Made by a program: the position numbers and the translations under genes
Notes under the pieces: model-generated
Databases searched by the model: none
Seen by the model: the letters and a program-made list of their open reading frames with translations, nothing else
What the model was told of the DNA's origin: nothing
From: Mycoplasmopsis pulmonis
Lineage (GTDB): Bacteria; Bacillota_I; Bacilli_A; Mycoplasmatales; Metamycoplasmataceae
Assembly (NCBI RefSeq): GCF_900660575.1
Contig: NZ_LR215008.1
Location: forward strand, 434,001 to 498,000
Direction: 5' to 3'
Length of the DNA: 64,000 bases
Shown here: in pieces, positions 22,070-33,100 of the stretch
Layout of the letters: the number at the start of each line of letters is the position of its first letter
How positions within the stretch are numbered: the first letter of the stretch is position 1

Positions 22070-23527
22070 ATGGAAAATATTAGCGAACTTATTAAATCAA
22101 AAAATTATCATTCTTTAAGAGAATATGTCAACTCCACACCAATAACTGATATAGCCAAGGCCATTGAAGAGTTAAATTCTTATGAAAGAGTTTTATTTTT
22201 TAGAATTTTAAAAACTGAAGATGCAGCTGAAATTTTTTCTTATCTTTCTTATGATACTAGAAAAGTTTTGGTTGAAAATTTTACAGATGATCTTAATGAA
22301 AGTATTATTAATGAACTAAAATCAAATGAAATTGCTGATCTTTTAGAAGAGGCCCCTTCTAATTTAATAAATAAAGTACTCTCAAGTATTGACAACAGTG
22401 AAAAAAGAAGAAAAGTTAATCAAATTCTAAAATATGATGAAAATCAAGTTGGTTCAATTATGTCGGTTGATATGTCTGTTCTTTGAGAAGAGATGACAAT
22501 GCGTGAGGCCCTTGATAAAATCAAAAAAGATAGAAAAGCTAAGGCTCAACTTGAGCATTATTTTTTTGTTGTTGACAAAAAAAGAAAGCTTCTTGGCTCA
22601 GTTGCTCTTGAAGATATTATTTTTGAAGATCCCTATGAAAAAATTAAAAATGTAATGTTTTCTGTTAACTCAATTTTAACAACTGATACTCTTGAACATG
22701 CTGCTTTAATTTTTTCCAAAGAAGGTATGTCAGTTTTGCCTGTTATCAACCAAAATAAATACTTAATCGGAATGGTAACAACTGATGAAATTATTGAAGT
22801 TATTCAAGAAGAAGCCACTGAAGATATGTATAAAATGGCTGGAATTGTAGTTGAAGATAGTTCTATTCCTTATCATAAAATGTCAATTAAAAGTATTGTC
22901 AAATCAAGAATTGTTTGATTAATTGTTTTGATGCTTGGCTCAACTTTGAGTCAAATTGTAATTCAACTTTTTACCAACTATTCAGAAAAAAGCATTGAAC
23001 AGTGAGTTGCCATTTCTGTTTTTGTAGCCATTGTCCCAGTTATTTCTGGAGCAGCTGGTAATGCTGGAAGTCAATCTTCAACTACTATTACTCGCTCGCT
23101 TGCTTTAAATGAATTTGAAAAGAAAAAATTTAGCAAGATTTTTTGAAGGGAAATTTGAATAGGCTTTATTATTGGAGCGATTTTATTTATCATGAACTTT
23201 TTAAGGCTAATAATTTATTTTTCAATTTCAGGAGAGTTAAGAAACTCTCAACAAACAAATTATTGAGTTTTAATTTTTACTTCCTCTTTTGCACTAATGC
23301 TTGTAATAATTTTTGCAAAAGCTCTTGGATCACTTGTTCCTTTACTTGCTTTAAAATTAAAAAAAGACCCAGCTGTTATGTCGGCTCCAATTTTAGCCAC
23401 TGTTAGTGATGCTTTTTCAACTGTAATTTTCTTTTCAATAACAATAGGCCTATTTTTAACTTTTCCATGACTTTGAGTTCCTATTAGCAATAGCGACACT
23501 CTTAATACAGCTTTTGTTCTATTTTAA
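22070..23527 (+). CDS. mgtE: Magnesium transporter MgtE
   Basis: A 485-residue Mg2+ channel/transporter. Residues 1-135 form the superhelical MgtE N-domain with Asp/Glu-rich Mg2+-sensing positions, followed by two CBS domains (about 137-255). The membrane part has five hydrophobic segments and includes the conserved pore signature GNAGSQSS near 23060. TGA at 22484 and 22917 are Trp. ATG 22070 lies 1 nt after the cdaA stop. A strong terminator follows at 23577. Confidence 0.95.
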
Positions 23528-23576
23528 AAAACTTTTTAATTTAAACATTAAATTTTACAAAGTTTGATTTAACTTT

Positions 23577-23613
23577 AAAAGCATTATTTTTTATCAAAAA
23601 TGATGCTTTTTTT
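23577..23613 (+). terminator. Terminator of cdaA-mgtE
   Basis: A 15-bp stem with one mismatch: left arm 23577-23591, loop TATC, right arm 23596-23610, ending in T7. Confidence 0.9.
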
Positions 23614-23691
23614 CTTGATTTTTCTGGGCAAAACTCAACAAAAATTAACCAAGAAAAAAACTAGAGAAAAAAATATTTTGCTTTGATTTTT

Positions 23692-23700
23692 TGATATAAT
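23692..23700 (+). promoter_or_regulatory. Extended -10 promoter of the IS-disrupted small ORF
   Basis: TGATATAAT is a perfect extended -10 (TGnTATAAT), about 43 nt before ATG 23743 and 79 nt after the mgtE terminator. Confidence 0.55.
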
Positions 23701-23742
23701 TGATTTATAAATTTTACCTAAAGCAAAGAAAGGCACAAAACA

Positions 23743-23880
23743 ATGGTTTTTCAAAGAAAATTAAATAATTTTAAAATTTGAAACTCAATTATTGCTTCAA
23801 AAATTAGCAATATGTTTTTTGCTAATTCTTATGATATCAAAGTCTCAACTAAGGGCAAAAAGAAAGCGATATTAAACTAG
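23743..23880 (+). pseudogene. Small ORF cut by IS copy 1
   Basis: An ORF starts at ATG 23743 with AAAGAAAGG upstream and runs into the IS end, where a TAG in the inverted repeat stops it at 45 residues. Removing the IS and one TAT duplication joins 23872 to 25164 and extends the frame to TAA 25199-25201, about 55 residues in all, followed 25 nt later by a strong terminator. The product would be basic with no family resemblance that I can see. Promoter, ribosome-binding site and downstream terminator suggest it was once a real gene. Confidence 0.45.
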
Positions 23881-25160
23881 GACAAAAAAAGTGACTATTT
23901 AAAAAACACTTAGAACATCTCAGCTTTGTTGAGGTGTTTTTCATTCTAAGATTGATTGTAATCTTTCATTATTGTATCAGTCAATATAATTTTGAATAAT
24001 TTCTTGCAATTCTTTGAATGATAATTTTGAAATTTTTAGATCATTTAAGCACTCACTTTTGATATTTGAAAAGAAATATTCTGCTTCTCGATTATCAAGT
24101 GAATTTGCGATTCTACTCATTGAAATTATCCCATTGTTTTCTTTAATAATTTCACTATACTGATTTGATGAATATTGACTTCCATGATCTGAGTGAATTA
24201 TTCACTCTTTATCAAATTTGATTTTAGAAATATGATCTAAAACTAACTTAACATCATTTCTTTTACTTAGATTTCAATTAATTATTTTCTTGCTTTGATG
24301 ATGAATTGCAATCGATAAATAAACATGATTGTTAATTGCATCTTTGGGGCTTGGAATATAAGTTACATCAGTGGCAACTATGTTGTTAAATTTGCCATTG
24401 TAGTCTCTTTGAATTAGATTTTGATATTTAGTATTAAGATTTTTAATTTCATTTTTTCTTTTTGCTCTTCTAATTTTGCAAAAAAGATTTAATTTAAGCA
24501 AAATTCTACCTATTTTTCGATAGTTTATATACCTTTTATATTTATTTTGAATATAAATTTCTAATCTTTTTCTACCAAATATACCTTTGTTTTCATGAAA
24601 TGATTTTCTAATAATTTCTTCAATTTCTTGATCTTTTTTCGGCTCTGCAAGTTTAGGTTTTTTTCAAGAATAATATGTTGATTTTGAAAAGAGAAATTCT
24701 TTTCATGAAATTTTAGTTAATATTTTTTCTTTATCTTTATGTTCTTTAATTTTTTTTCGAATTTCTTTTTCACTAATGTCATCAAAAATTATTCTATAAA
24801 TTTTAACAATCTCTTCTAATTCTTCTCTTGTATATTCATTAACTTCTTTTCTTTTTGGTGGTCTACCGTTATTTTTTTTGTTAGCTGTAGATTTGCCAGT
24901 TTGTGAAATTAAAGATTGTTCATCTTTTTGAAAAGCAGAATATTTTTTGAAAAATCAAGATTTTACATATGTATTTTTTCAATCTTTACCAATATTTTTG
25001 TTTACTAAAAATATATATTTTTTTATATTAATTTTTCCATCATAAAATTCTTCATATAATGAAAATCATTTCTTTCATTGTTCTGGTTTTAGTTGTTTCA
25101 TAAACACTCCTATTTAAAGTATATTTTAAAAAGTGTTTTTTATTTTTTTGTCCCAGTTTA
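23873..25160 (-). mobile_element. IS1138-like IS3-family element, copy 1 (intact)
   Basis: A 1288-bp element bounded by imperfect inverted repeats: TAAACTAGGACAAAAAAA on the left, and the complement of TAAACTGGGACAAAAAAA on the right. It is flanked by a 3-bp direct repeat TAT (23870-23872 and 25161-25163). It carries one transposase gene on the minus strand. Copy 3 at 59330-60617 looks identical over all parts compared. Confidence 0.92.
23899..25101 (-). CDS. IS3-family (IS1138-like) transposase
   Basis: A single 400-residue ORF from ATG 25101 (AGGAGT upstream) to TAA 23899, using TGA as Trp. An N-terminal helix-turn-helix part is followed by a Lys-rich linker (NNGRPPKRKE), an HTH_21-like region (KGIFGRKRL) and the rve-type DDE core: first Asp in ATDVTYI, second in HSDHGSQYSS, Glu in DNREAEYFFSNIKSE, and the C-terminal YIDWYNNERLQ typical of IS3 transposases. 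Unlike most IS3 members it needs no frameshift between OrfA and OrfB, as in IS1138. It should be able to cut and move both intact copies. Confidence 0.93.
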
Positions 25161-25171
25161 TATTGTCTCGG

Positions 25172-25177
25172 TATAAT
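25172..25177 (+). promoter_or_regulatory. opp: Candidate -10 (TATAAT) for opp, next to IS end
   Basis: A perfect TATAAT lies 12 nt beyond the right end of IS copy 1. The best -35 at normal spacing is TTGTCC (25148-25153, 18-nt spacer), which lies inside the IS inverted repeat. Transcription from here would pass the hairpin at 25226 before reaching oppB. Confidence 0.4.
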
Positions 25178-25225
25178 TTAAAATTTAAATATTCATTTTA
25201 ATTTATAAAAAATTGTTAATTTTAT

Positions 25226-25280
25226 AAAAATATTTATTTAGTAAGTTTTTGCCGAAAACCGCTAAATAAATATTTTTTTT
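25226..25280 (+). terminator. Strong hairpin with T tract in front of oppB (terminator or attenuator)
   Basis: A perfect 16-bp stem pairs 25226-25241 with 25262-25277; a second short helix can form in the loop (GTTTTT with GAAAAC), and a run of T ends the structure. It lies 25 nt after the stop of the reconstructed small ORF and 21 nt before oppB. It may be that gene's terminator, or an attenuator for opp. Confidence 0.8.
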
Positions 25281-25301
25281 AATCTAACAAGAAAGGATTT
25301 A

Positions 25302-26408
25302 ATGCAAAAAATTACAAACAATTCAAAAATTCCAAAATCAAAGCAAAATTCATCTTTAGAATCAAATCCAAAAATAAAGATTCAAAATAACTATGTTTCA
25401 CTAGATAGAAAAGTTCATCTTTTTGATAGCACTAGTAAATGGGATAAATTTTTAAGCTTTTTTAATACCGACAATTTGGCAATAAACATTTTTTTAAAAA
25501 TTAGCAAAATTTTAATTGAGTTTTTCTTTGTTGCCTGAATTGTTGTTACTATAACTTTTTTCCTAATCAACTCAGTTCCTGGAGATCCAAGTTTTGTCAG
25601 TGGACTTAGTGCTGAGCAAAAAGCAGCTGAGCTTGCAAAATATGGACTAAATTTACCAATTGTTCAAAGATACTTTAATTATTTATATGGAATTTTAACC
25701 TTTGACTTTGGAATTTCAACTGCTCTAAGACCTAGAGTTGAAATCAACGATTTCATTTGATCGAGATTTCTAGTTTCATTTTCCGTAGGGATTTTTTCAG
25801 TTTTTCTAACAATAGCCACTGGAGTTCCTCTTGGAATATGAGTTGGAAAAAATCCTGGAAAATTCTTGGACAATGCCTCAACTGTGGTGGTTTCAATTTT
25901 TAGTTCAATACCTTCACTAGTTTTTTCTTTACTTTTACTTTTAATAGGAAGAGCTTTTGGAATACCTTTTATCTATGACATAAAAGACTTTACAACCTAT
26001 ATTCTCCCGGCTATAGCTTTGGCTATGCCTTCAGTAACGGCTTATATTAAATATATTCGTTATGAATTAAACAACGAACTTAATTCAATGCATGCAAAAT
26101 TTGCCTATGTTAAAGGAGTAAGTAGAAATGGCTTTGTTTGAAAACATGCTTTAAAAGCTTCTCTTTTTCCAATAGCTACTTTCTTCCCCGCTGTTGTTTT
26201 AGGTTCATTTATCGGTTCACTTTTTGTTGAAAAAATCTTTTTAATCACAGGAAGTGGAGGAATCTTAATCAATGCTATTGAATCAAAAGACTTTAATATC
26301 ATTTTATTTTTAGTAATACTTTATTCTCTACTTACAATCATTAGTTTTACTCTTAGAGATATTTCATATGAACTTCTTGATCCACGAGTTAGAAGGAAAG
26401 GAAAATAA
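25302..26408 (+). CDS. oppB: Oligopeptide ABC transporter permease OppB
   Basis: A 368-residue permease with AAGAAAGGA before ATG 25302. A hydrophilic N-terminal stretch of about 60 residues is followed by six hydrophobic segments. The region typical of binding-protein-dependent permeases (YVKGVSRNGFVWKHALK) lies near 26110, and the protein ends in RRKGK. TGA codons (for example 25536) are Trp. The stop overlaps the oppC ATG by one base. It forms the membrane channel with OppC for peptide import. Confidence 0.93.
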
Positions 26409-27370
26409 TGCAACAAAAAAAACTTGATGATTATTTTTCAGAAGTCGCAAGACCTAATAAATTTGTTCAACCTTTTCAATATCAAGGTTGAAAATTAATG
26501 AAAAATCAAGCTAATTTAGCTGATGATTTACAATTTAAATCAAATATCTCAATTTACAAAGAATTTATAAACCGTTTTTCAAGAAGCTTTGCTGGAGTTT
26601 TTGGTGTTGTTATTATTCTTTTCTTTATAATTAGCGCCTTTATCATTCCTTTTACTACAGGAAGTCCTATTGAACTAAGGCCAAGCCAAAAAAACTACGA
26701 TTTTTTTCAAGAAGGCTTTATTTTAGGAACAGACAATCAAGGAAGAGACCTTTGAGCTTATCTATGACATGGACTTCGTTTTAGTTTAGCTCTTGCATGT
26801 ATTGTTGCTCTTATCGACATTACAGTGGCTACTTTAATAGGAATTTTGATGGGTTATTTTGATAAATTCGACAAAGTCATGACCTTTATTATTAAAGTTA
26901 TTTCAAACGTGCCAACGATCTTAGTAATGATTTTGATGACCATAGTTTTAAGACCTAGCTTTGGAGTTTTGATTTTCTCAATGACAGTTACAGGTTGAAC
27001 TGGACTTGCCAATCAAGTAAGGGCTCAAATTAAAAGAGCTAGAAACTTTGTTTGAGTAAGCGCTTCTAGACTTTTATGTACTCCTGGATGAAAAATTATT
27101 TTAAACTTTGTACCAATTATTATTCCCCTAATTATTACTAACTTAGTTTTTACCATCCCTGGAGCCGTTTTAGCTGAAACTGGCCTAGCTTTTATAGGAC
27201 TAAGCTTACCTAACGTGGCTACTCTTGGTAATATGATCAATGAGGGAGTACCTATTATTACTTTATATCCAAGATACGTTTTAATTCCAGCTACTATCTT
27301 AATTTTAATTACTTCATCAGTGCAATTAATTGGAGCTTCAACTCAAGATTCCCTAAGGAGACAACGTTAA
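26408..27370 (+). CDS. oppC: Oligopeptide ABC transporter permease OppC
   Basis: A 320-residue permease, partner of OppB. The N-terminal ~60 residues are cytoplasmic; then comes the OppC-like RSFAGVFGVVIILFF segment, the LGTDNQGRDLW motif near 26735 and five further membrane segments. The coupling loop near 27050 (RNFVWVSASRLLC) contacts the ATPases. Its ATG overlaps the oppB stop and oppD begins 2 nt after its own stop. Confidence 0.93.
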
Positions 27371-27372
27371 AT

Positions 27373-28836
27373 ATGAATTTCAAAGAAAAAATTTCTAAAA
27401 TTAAAGAAAAATATGCTCCTAAAATTGCCCAAATTATCGAAAAACGCTCTGAAGTAGTTGATAAAAAATTAAAAAAACACAAAGAAAACTCTCTTAATAA
27501 GAAAAAAAATCTTGAAGAAAAATATGAAAATCTAATTGCACAAAATCAAGATGAACAAAAACTAAAAGAAATTGAATCGAAAAAACTAGAAGTTCTTGAA
27601 AGACATAAATTAAGAACTTTTAGAAAAACAAAAGCTATTGAACATGATAATTGATGATGATATAACTTTTTCATTCGTAGATTTGAAAATACTAGAAAGA
27701 CTTTTAACTTTAGTGAATTTGAAAAAAATGTTCTTTTTGAAGACTTTCAAGGAAAATTACCAGCTCTAAAAGTTGTAGCTGAAATTAAAGATCTTTCACT
27801 TTCTTTTTTAAACCCTTCTAATCCTGGAGAAAAAAACATAGTTTTAAGAAACACTTCCATTAAATTTTACGAAGGAAAAATTCATGCCATTATAGGTGAG
27901 TCTGGTTCTGGAAAAAGTGTTATTACCTCACTTTTATTCGGACTAACAGGACAAAATGCAGTTTTTGATGCTGGAAAAGTTATGCTTTTTAATCATGAAG
28001 TTCAAGACTTTGACTTTACTGATTGAGAAAAATCTAACTATCGAGGTAAAGTTATTTCAGCTGTTTTTCAAAACCCAATGTCAACTTTAAATCCAACTAT
28101 GAAAATTGGAAAACAAATCATGGAAGGAATTTTAATCAATGGTATTGCCCAAACTAAAAAACAAGCCTATGAAATAGCACTTCATTATTTAAGCTTAACT
28201 AAAATAAACCAACCAGAAAAAATTATGAAGCTCTATCCACATGAGCTCTCTGGTGGAATGATTCAAAGGGTTGTTATTGCAAGTATTGTTGCACTAAAAC
28301 CTAAAATCATTGTTATGGATGAGCCCACCACTGCCCTTGATCCTACCGTTCAGGCTCTAGTTCTTGATGTTATTAGAGAATTGCAAAAAGAGCTAAAAAT
28401 TACCATTATTTTTATAACCCATGACTTAGGAGTAGTAGCTTCTATTGCCAACTACATTAGCATTATGTATGCAGGTCAAATCATAGAAGAGGGAAGCCGT
28501 GATGAAATTTTAAACTTTCCACAACACCCTTATACTTGAGGTTTAATTGGCTCAATGCCAGATGTTAACAATAGTGAGCGCTTAACTACCATTAGAGGAT
28601 CAGTTCCTTCTTCTTTAAACAAAATCAAAGGTGATGCCTTTGCAGTTAGAAATGACTATGCCCTTGAAAGAGACTTTGAAATTGAACCTGATTTTTACTT
28701 TCTTTCACCAACTCATAGAGCAAAAACAGCTCTACTAGATCCAAGAGCTGAAAAAATAGAACCACCAAAGTTAATTTTAGAAAAATGAAATAAATGAAAA
28801 GCACAAGAGGATGCAAATGAAACAATCAATAAATAA
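27373..28836 (+). CDS. oppD: Oligopeptide ABC transporter ATPase OppD
   Basis: A 487-residue ATPase. The first ~125 residues form a Lys/Glu-rich coiled-coil extension not found in classical OppD (~340 residues). Then come Walker A GESGSGKS near 27895, signature LSGGMIQR near 28248, Walker B IVMDEPTTALDP and THDLGVV. The C-terminal oligopeptide-transporter extension with the PHPYTW-type motif (here QHPYTWG) follows. TGA is Trp throughout. It overlaps oppF by 26 nt. Confidence 0.93.
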
Positions 28837-30133
28837 AGAATATTACATTGAAAAACAAAGCAGTTTTTTTTCTAAGAAAAAAACAGCTCGTCCCTTGCGC
28901 GAGGGCTTAGATCAAATGTTAAATGTCCAACAAGGAAGAAAAACCTTAGTTGAAATTAATAACATGGATGTTTACTATGGAAGTGGAAAGAAAAAATTTA
29001 GAGCCATTAATGACTTTTCTATCAAAATCTTTGAAGGAGAAGTTTTAGGTCTTGTTGGTGAGTCAGGTTCAGGAAAAACCACTGTTGGAATGGCCCTTGC
29101 AGGACTTATAAGTCATCAATTTGGTCAAATTAAAATTGCAGGAGAGACTCTTCCTCACAAAAACAGTAAAATCAAGAAAAAACTAAATGAATTCTTGGCA
29201 AATAAAGTTCAAATGATTTTTCAAGATCCAGCTAACTCACTTAATCCAAACAAAAATATTTTTGACATCATCTCAGAGGGTCTTGACAATCTAAGTCGAA
29301 AAAATAAAGGCTATCTTTTGGAATTAACTCTTTTTAACTTTGACCAAGATTTTGTAAGTTTAATTTTTGAAAAATACTTTTCAACATTTTTTAAAAACAG
29401 TGAAGAAAAAGAAGAGCGCTTTAATTTCATAAGTGAAAAACTTTCAATTCCAGATCTTGAAATTATTTATGAAATTTATGATAAATGACCTAAAAAATAT
29501 TCAAATAAAGAACTAATTGAAGATATTGAAAAAGCCAAGAAAAAACGCCAAGAAATTTCAAAACAATCTTTAAAAGATCTTAAATATAATCTAATTGTTA
29601 AAATCTTAAAAGACGTTGGTCTTGATGAGGTTGTTCTAAGAAGATATCCTCTCGAGTTTTCTGGAGGTCAACAGCAAAGAATAGGAATAAGTAGAGCTGT
29701 TGTTTTAAGACCAAAACTTCTTATAGCCGATGAGCCTATTTCTGCTCTTGACGTTTCTATTCAAGCTCAAGTTGTTAACATTTTCAATGACCTTAAAAAG
29801 CAATACAAACTAACTATTTTATTTATTGCCCATGATCTAAGGATGGTTGAGTATATCTCAGATAGAATTGCTGTTATGTATCAAGGAGTTTTACTAGAAA
29901 TAGGACCTGCCAAAGAAATTATGAACAATTCTATTCATCCTTATACAAAATCATTGCTTGAAGCTGTTCCTTCAATTGAGTCAAAAGTTGGATCTTTAAT
30001 AGGTTATGTCTATGATCCTAAAAAGCATCAATACACAAAAGAAAACCAACCTAAATGAATTGATCTAGGTAATGACCACTTTGTTTTAGCAACTGACCAA
30101 GAGCTTAACAATTGAAAGAAAAATATTTATTAA
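28811..30133 (+). CDS. oppF: Oligopeptide ABC transporter ATPase OppF
   Basis: About 440 residues from ATG 28811; ATG 28817 is equally possible and has AGAGG at better spacing. Walker A GESGSGKTT lies near 29055 and the Q-loop in IFQDPANSLNP near 29218. A large hydrophilic insertion of about 120 residues separates it from the signature FSGGQQQR near 29660, as in other mycoplasma OppF. Walker B LIADEPISALD and the HDLRMV switch follow. It powers uptake with OppD. The next gene starts 17 nt later with AAAGGAG. Confidence 0.92.
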
Positions 30134-30150
30134 ACTAAAGGAGTTTAAAT

Positions 30151-33100
30151 ATGAAAAAATGAAAATTATCAACTAAATTTTTAGTCTCACTATCAGTGGT
30201 TGGTCTAATGAGTGTTGCAACCATTGTTGGTTTTAAAATCAATTCAAAAGTTAATCCTTTAGGTGAGGTCAAACTAGAAGTTTCTAAAAATTTTGACACA
30301 TCAATTCCTGATGATAAAAAAGTTAACCATGCTTATTTTAATGACCCTAGTGGTAGAAAAATAGCTGAATTTAACTTGGCTTTAACTCAAGTTGATGAAA
30401 ATACTAAAAGCATTTTTATGGCTAGTGATGTCAAAAAAGAAAATCCTCTTTCTTTAAAAGAATTTTTAAATAATTTTATTGAAAACTATAAAAATCCTAA
30501 TCCAGAATTTGTAGCTGAAATAGGAGCTATGAAATTTATCAATGAATACTTTGAATCTCTTAGTCCATGAGAGTTTGTTGAATATGCAAATTGATTTATG
30601 CAAAATGTTAGTTGAGGCCCTGACATCTTATCTTTAGAAAGCTTTGTTCTTAAAAAAGGAGTTGTTCAAGATGGAGGAAGAATAACACTTGGCTCTCATG
30701 CAACTATAAATAAAGAAAAAAAACAAATTACGTTCTATCCTGATTCATTTTTTGGTTCACTTCCAATTTTTTCAAATAGTGCTGGTAAGGGACAGTTTCA
30801 CGACTCTTTAACTAGAAAAATTAATGAAAAAAAATGAACCAAAGAAGAATTAGAAGAGTTTTTGGCAAAACTTCCTGAAAGATTAACTATTGCCAACTAT
30901 GATAAAAAATACTACAATAAAGGTCTAGCTGGTCTTGATCTTTTAAAAGATCAAAAAGCTTATATTTATGACCTTGAAGAACTTTTAGAAAAAGAAGTTA
31001 ATTCAAAAGATCAATCTAAAAATAACGTTAAAAAATTTGAATATCTAGTTTTTGCCCAAGATGCTCAAAAAGCCAAAGAAAAATTTTCTTTAGCGGCTAA
31101 ATCTTATTCTTTTCAACAAGCTAGAAAACTAGTATTCAAAAATGATGGAGATAATCTTCGCGGAAGTTTAAAACTTAGACTTACATTTAAAAAAGACCAA
31201 AAAGAAGAGACAAAAGAAATAACTCTTACAAATTTAAAAACTTCTCTTTTAGAAAGTGATCCTCTAAAATACTGAATTAATCAATTTGATTTAGCTGAAC
31301 TTGCAGAAAGCCTAAAAGAAAGCCTTGGCCTTCCTAGTGCTATAAAATCTGCCATTGACCCATCTAATTTAACTTTTAAAAGCTTTGAAGGCAATGTTTT
31401 ATCTATTCCCGCTAAGATTAAAACTTCAATTGAACTTTTAGAAGATAAACAAGAGGCAAATGATCAACTAGGAACTTTAAAGGTTAAAGTTAAATTAACC
31501 AAAGATGAAAAAACTGAAGAAAAAATCATAAGTCTAACAAATTTAAAAACAGATCAAAACAAAAATGTTGAACTTATTAACTTAGCTAATAAAATTTTCT
31601 CAGCTAAGTTATTAGATGAAAAAAAAAGAAAGCCTAGGCCTAGCTTCTGAGCTAAGTTCTGTTGATTATGCTAATTTAAAGCTCTTAGATGTAAATCAAC
31701 AAGAAATTAGCCTTCCTGAAGGAACAAGTGCTTCAATTGAGCTTCTACAAGACAAAGCTCAAGCAAATGATGGACTAGGAAGTCTAAGAGTTAAAGTAAA
31801 ATTAACAAAAGCAAATGAAAGCCAAGAAAAAGAAATAACTCTTTGAAATTTAAAAACAAATGGAAATGAAATTGCTGAGCTTGTTTCTAAGATTGCTTTT
31901 GCTCAAGTTTTAAATGCTAAAAAAGATAGCCTTGATTTTCCTTTATCTTTAAAAACTCTTAGCGCTAGTGATCTAAGATTTAAAACAATTGATTCAAATG
32001 ATGTTTTTTTACCTACTCTAACAGGGCTTTCAATTGAAGTTGTTAAAAAAGAAAATGAACTTAACTTTGATGAGACAAAACTAGAAAAGCACGTAATTAC
32101 TAAAGTAGGTAGAACTCGAGGAGCTGGTGTAAGATTTCATAGAAATCGAGAAAACCCAAAAACCAAGCAAAGACAAACCCTTGTAGAATTAGATGGAATA
32201 GACAAACCTACCAATACATTAACTTTGGTAAAAGAATCAGAATTTCTTTTAGCCAAAGACAAACAAAATTCAAGAATTTTTAACATTCAAAATGTTAATT
32301 TTGAACCAAATAACTTAGTTAATTCACTTCAAAGTATGGAATTGGCCACTTTTTTAAATCCTTTACTTAATGAAAAAATTAAGAAAAATAGCTTCATGGA
32401 CTTTTATGATTTAACAAAAGTAAAAAATCATAGTATTTTTCTTTATGAAGATGAAGAAAAACAAAAAAGTGACTTCATTAGATCAGAGCATGAATATATA
32501 GGATGAATTTATGATCAAGAAATTGAAAGTGAAAAATTTTTTTATCGTGATAAAAGATGAGTTACAAAAGAAAGAGACTTTTTTGTAGAAGATCACTTTG
32601 ATGGAAAGCCTGATTGATCTCTTGTTAATAAATATCGAATAAGAGATTATAAAATTGATCCAGAAAATAAACAAAAATTAACTCTTATTTTAGAACAACT
32701 TCCAAGCAAAGGAAAAGAACTAACAAAAGAGAGCTTTAGAACTTTTGTTTTTGATTTTAGTCAAAAAGATCAAGAAAAATTAGCAAAAACTAAAAAACTT
32801 TGAGAGACTTTCAAAAAAGCTCTTAATTGACATGATGGACTTAGCCCAAGGGTAATAGCTGAAGAGCAAACTATTAATGAAAAAAATGAAATCATTTCAG
32901 TTTTTGACATTTACAGTGACATTTTTGGTGGATTAATTGATGAAATTATTTCAAATAATAAATACTTAGCCAATGAAATTGATGGCTTTTATGTTAAAAA
33001 AGAAATTGATCCAACAACTGGCTTATTAAAGAGTGTTCTTAAAAAAGGGGTTTATAGAGGATTTTATCCAACTGATAGAATCGGTATTATTCCACTTTTA

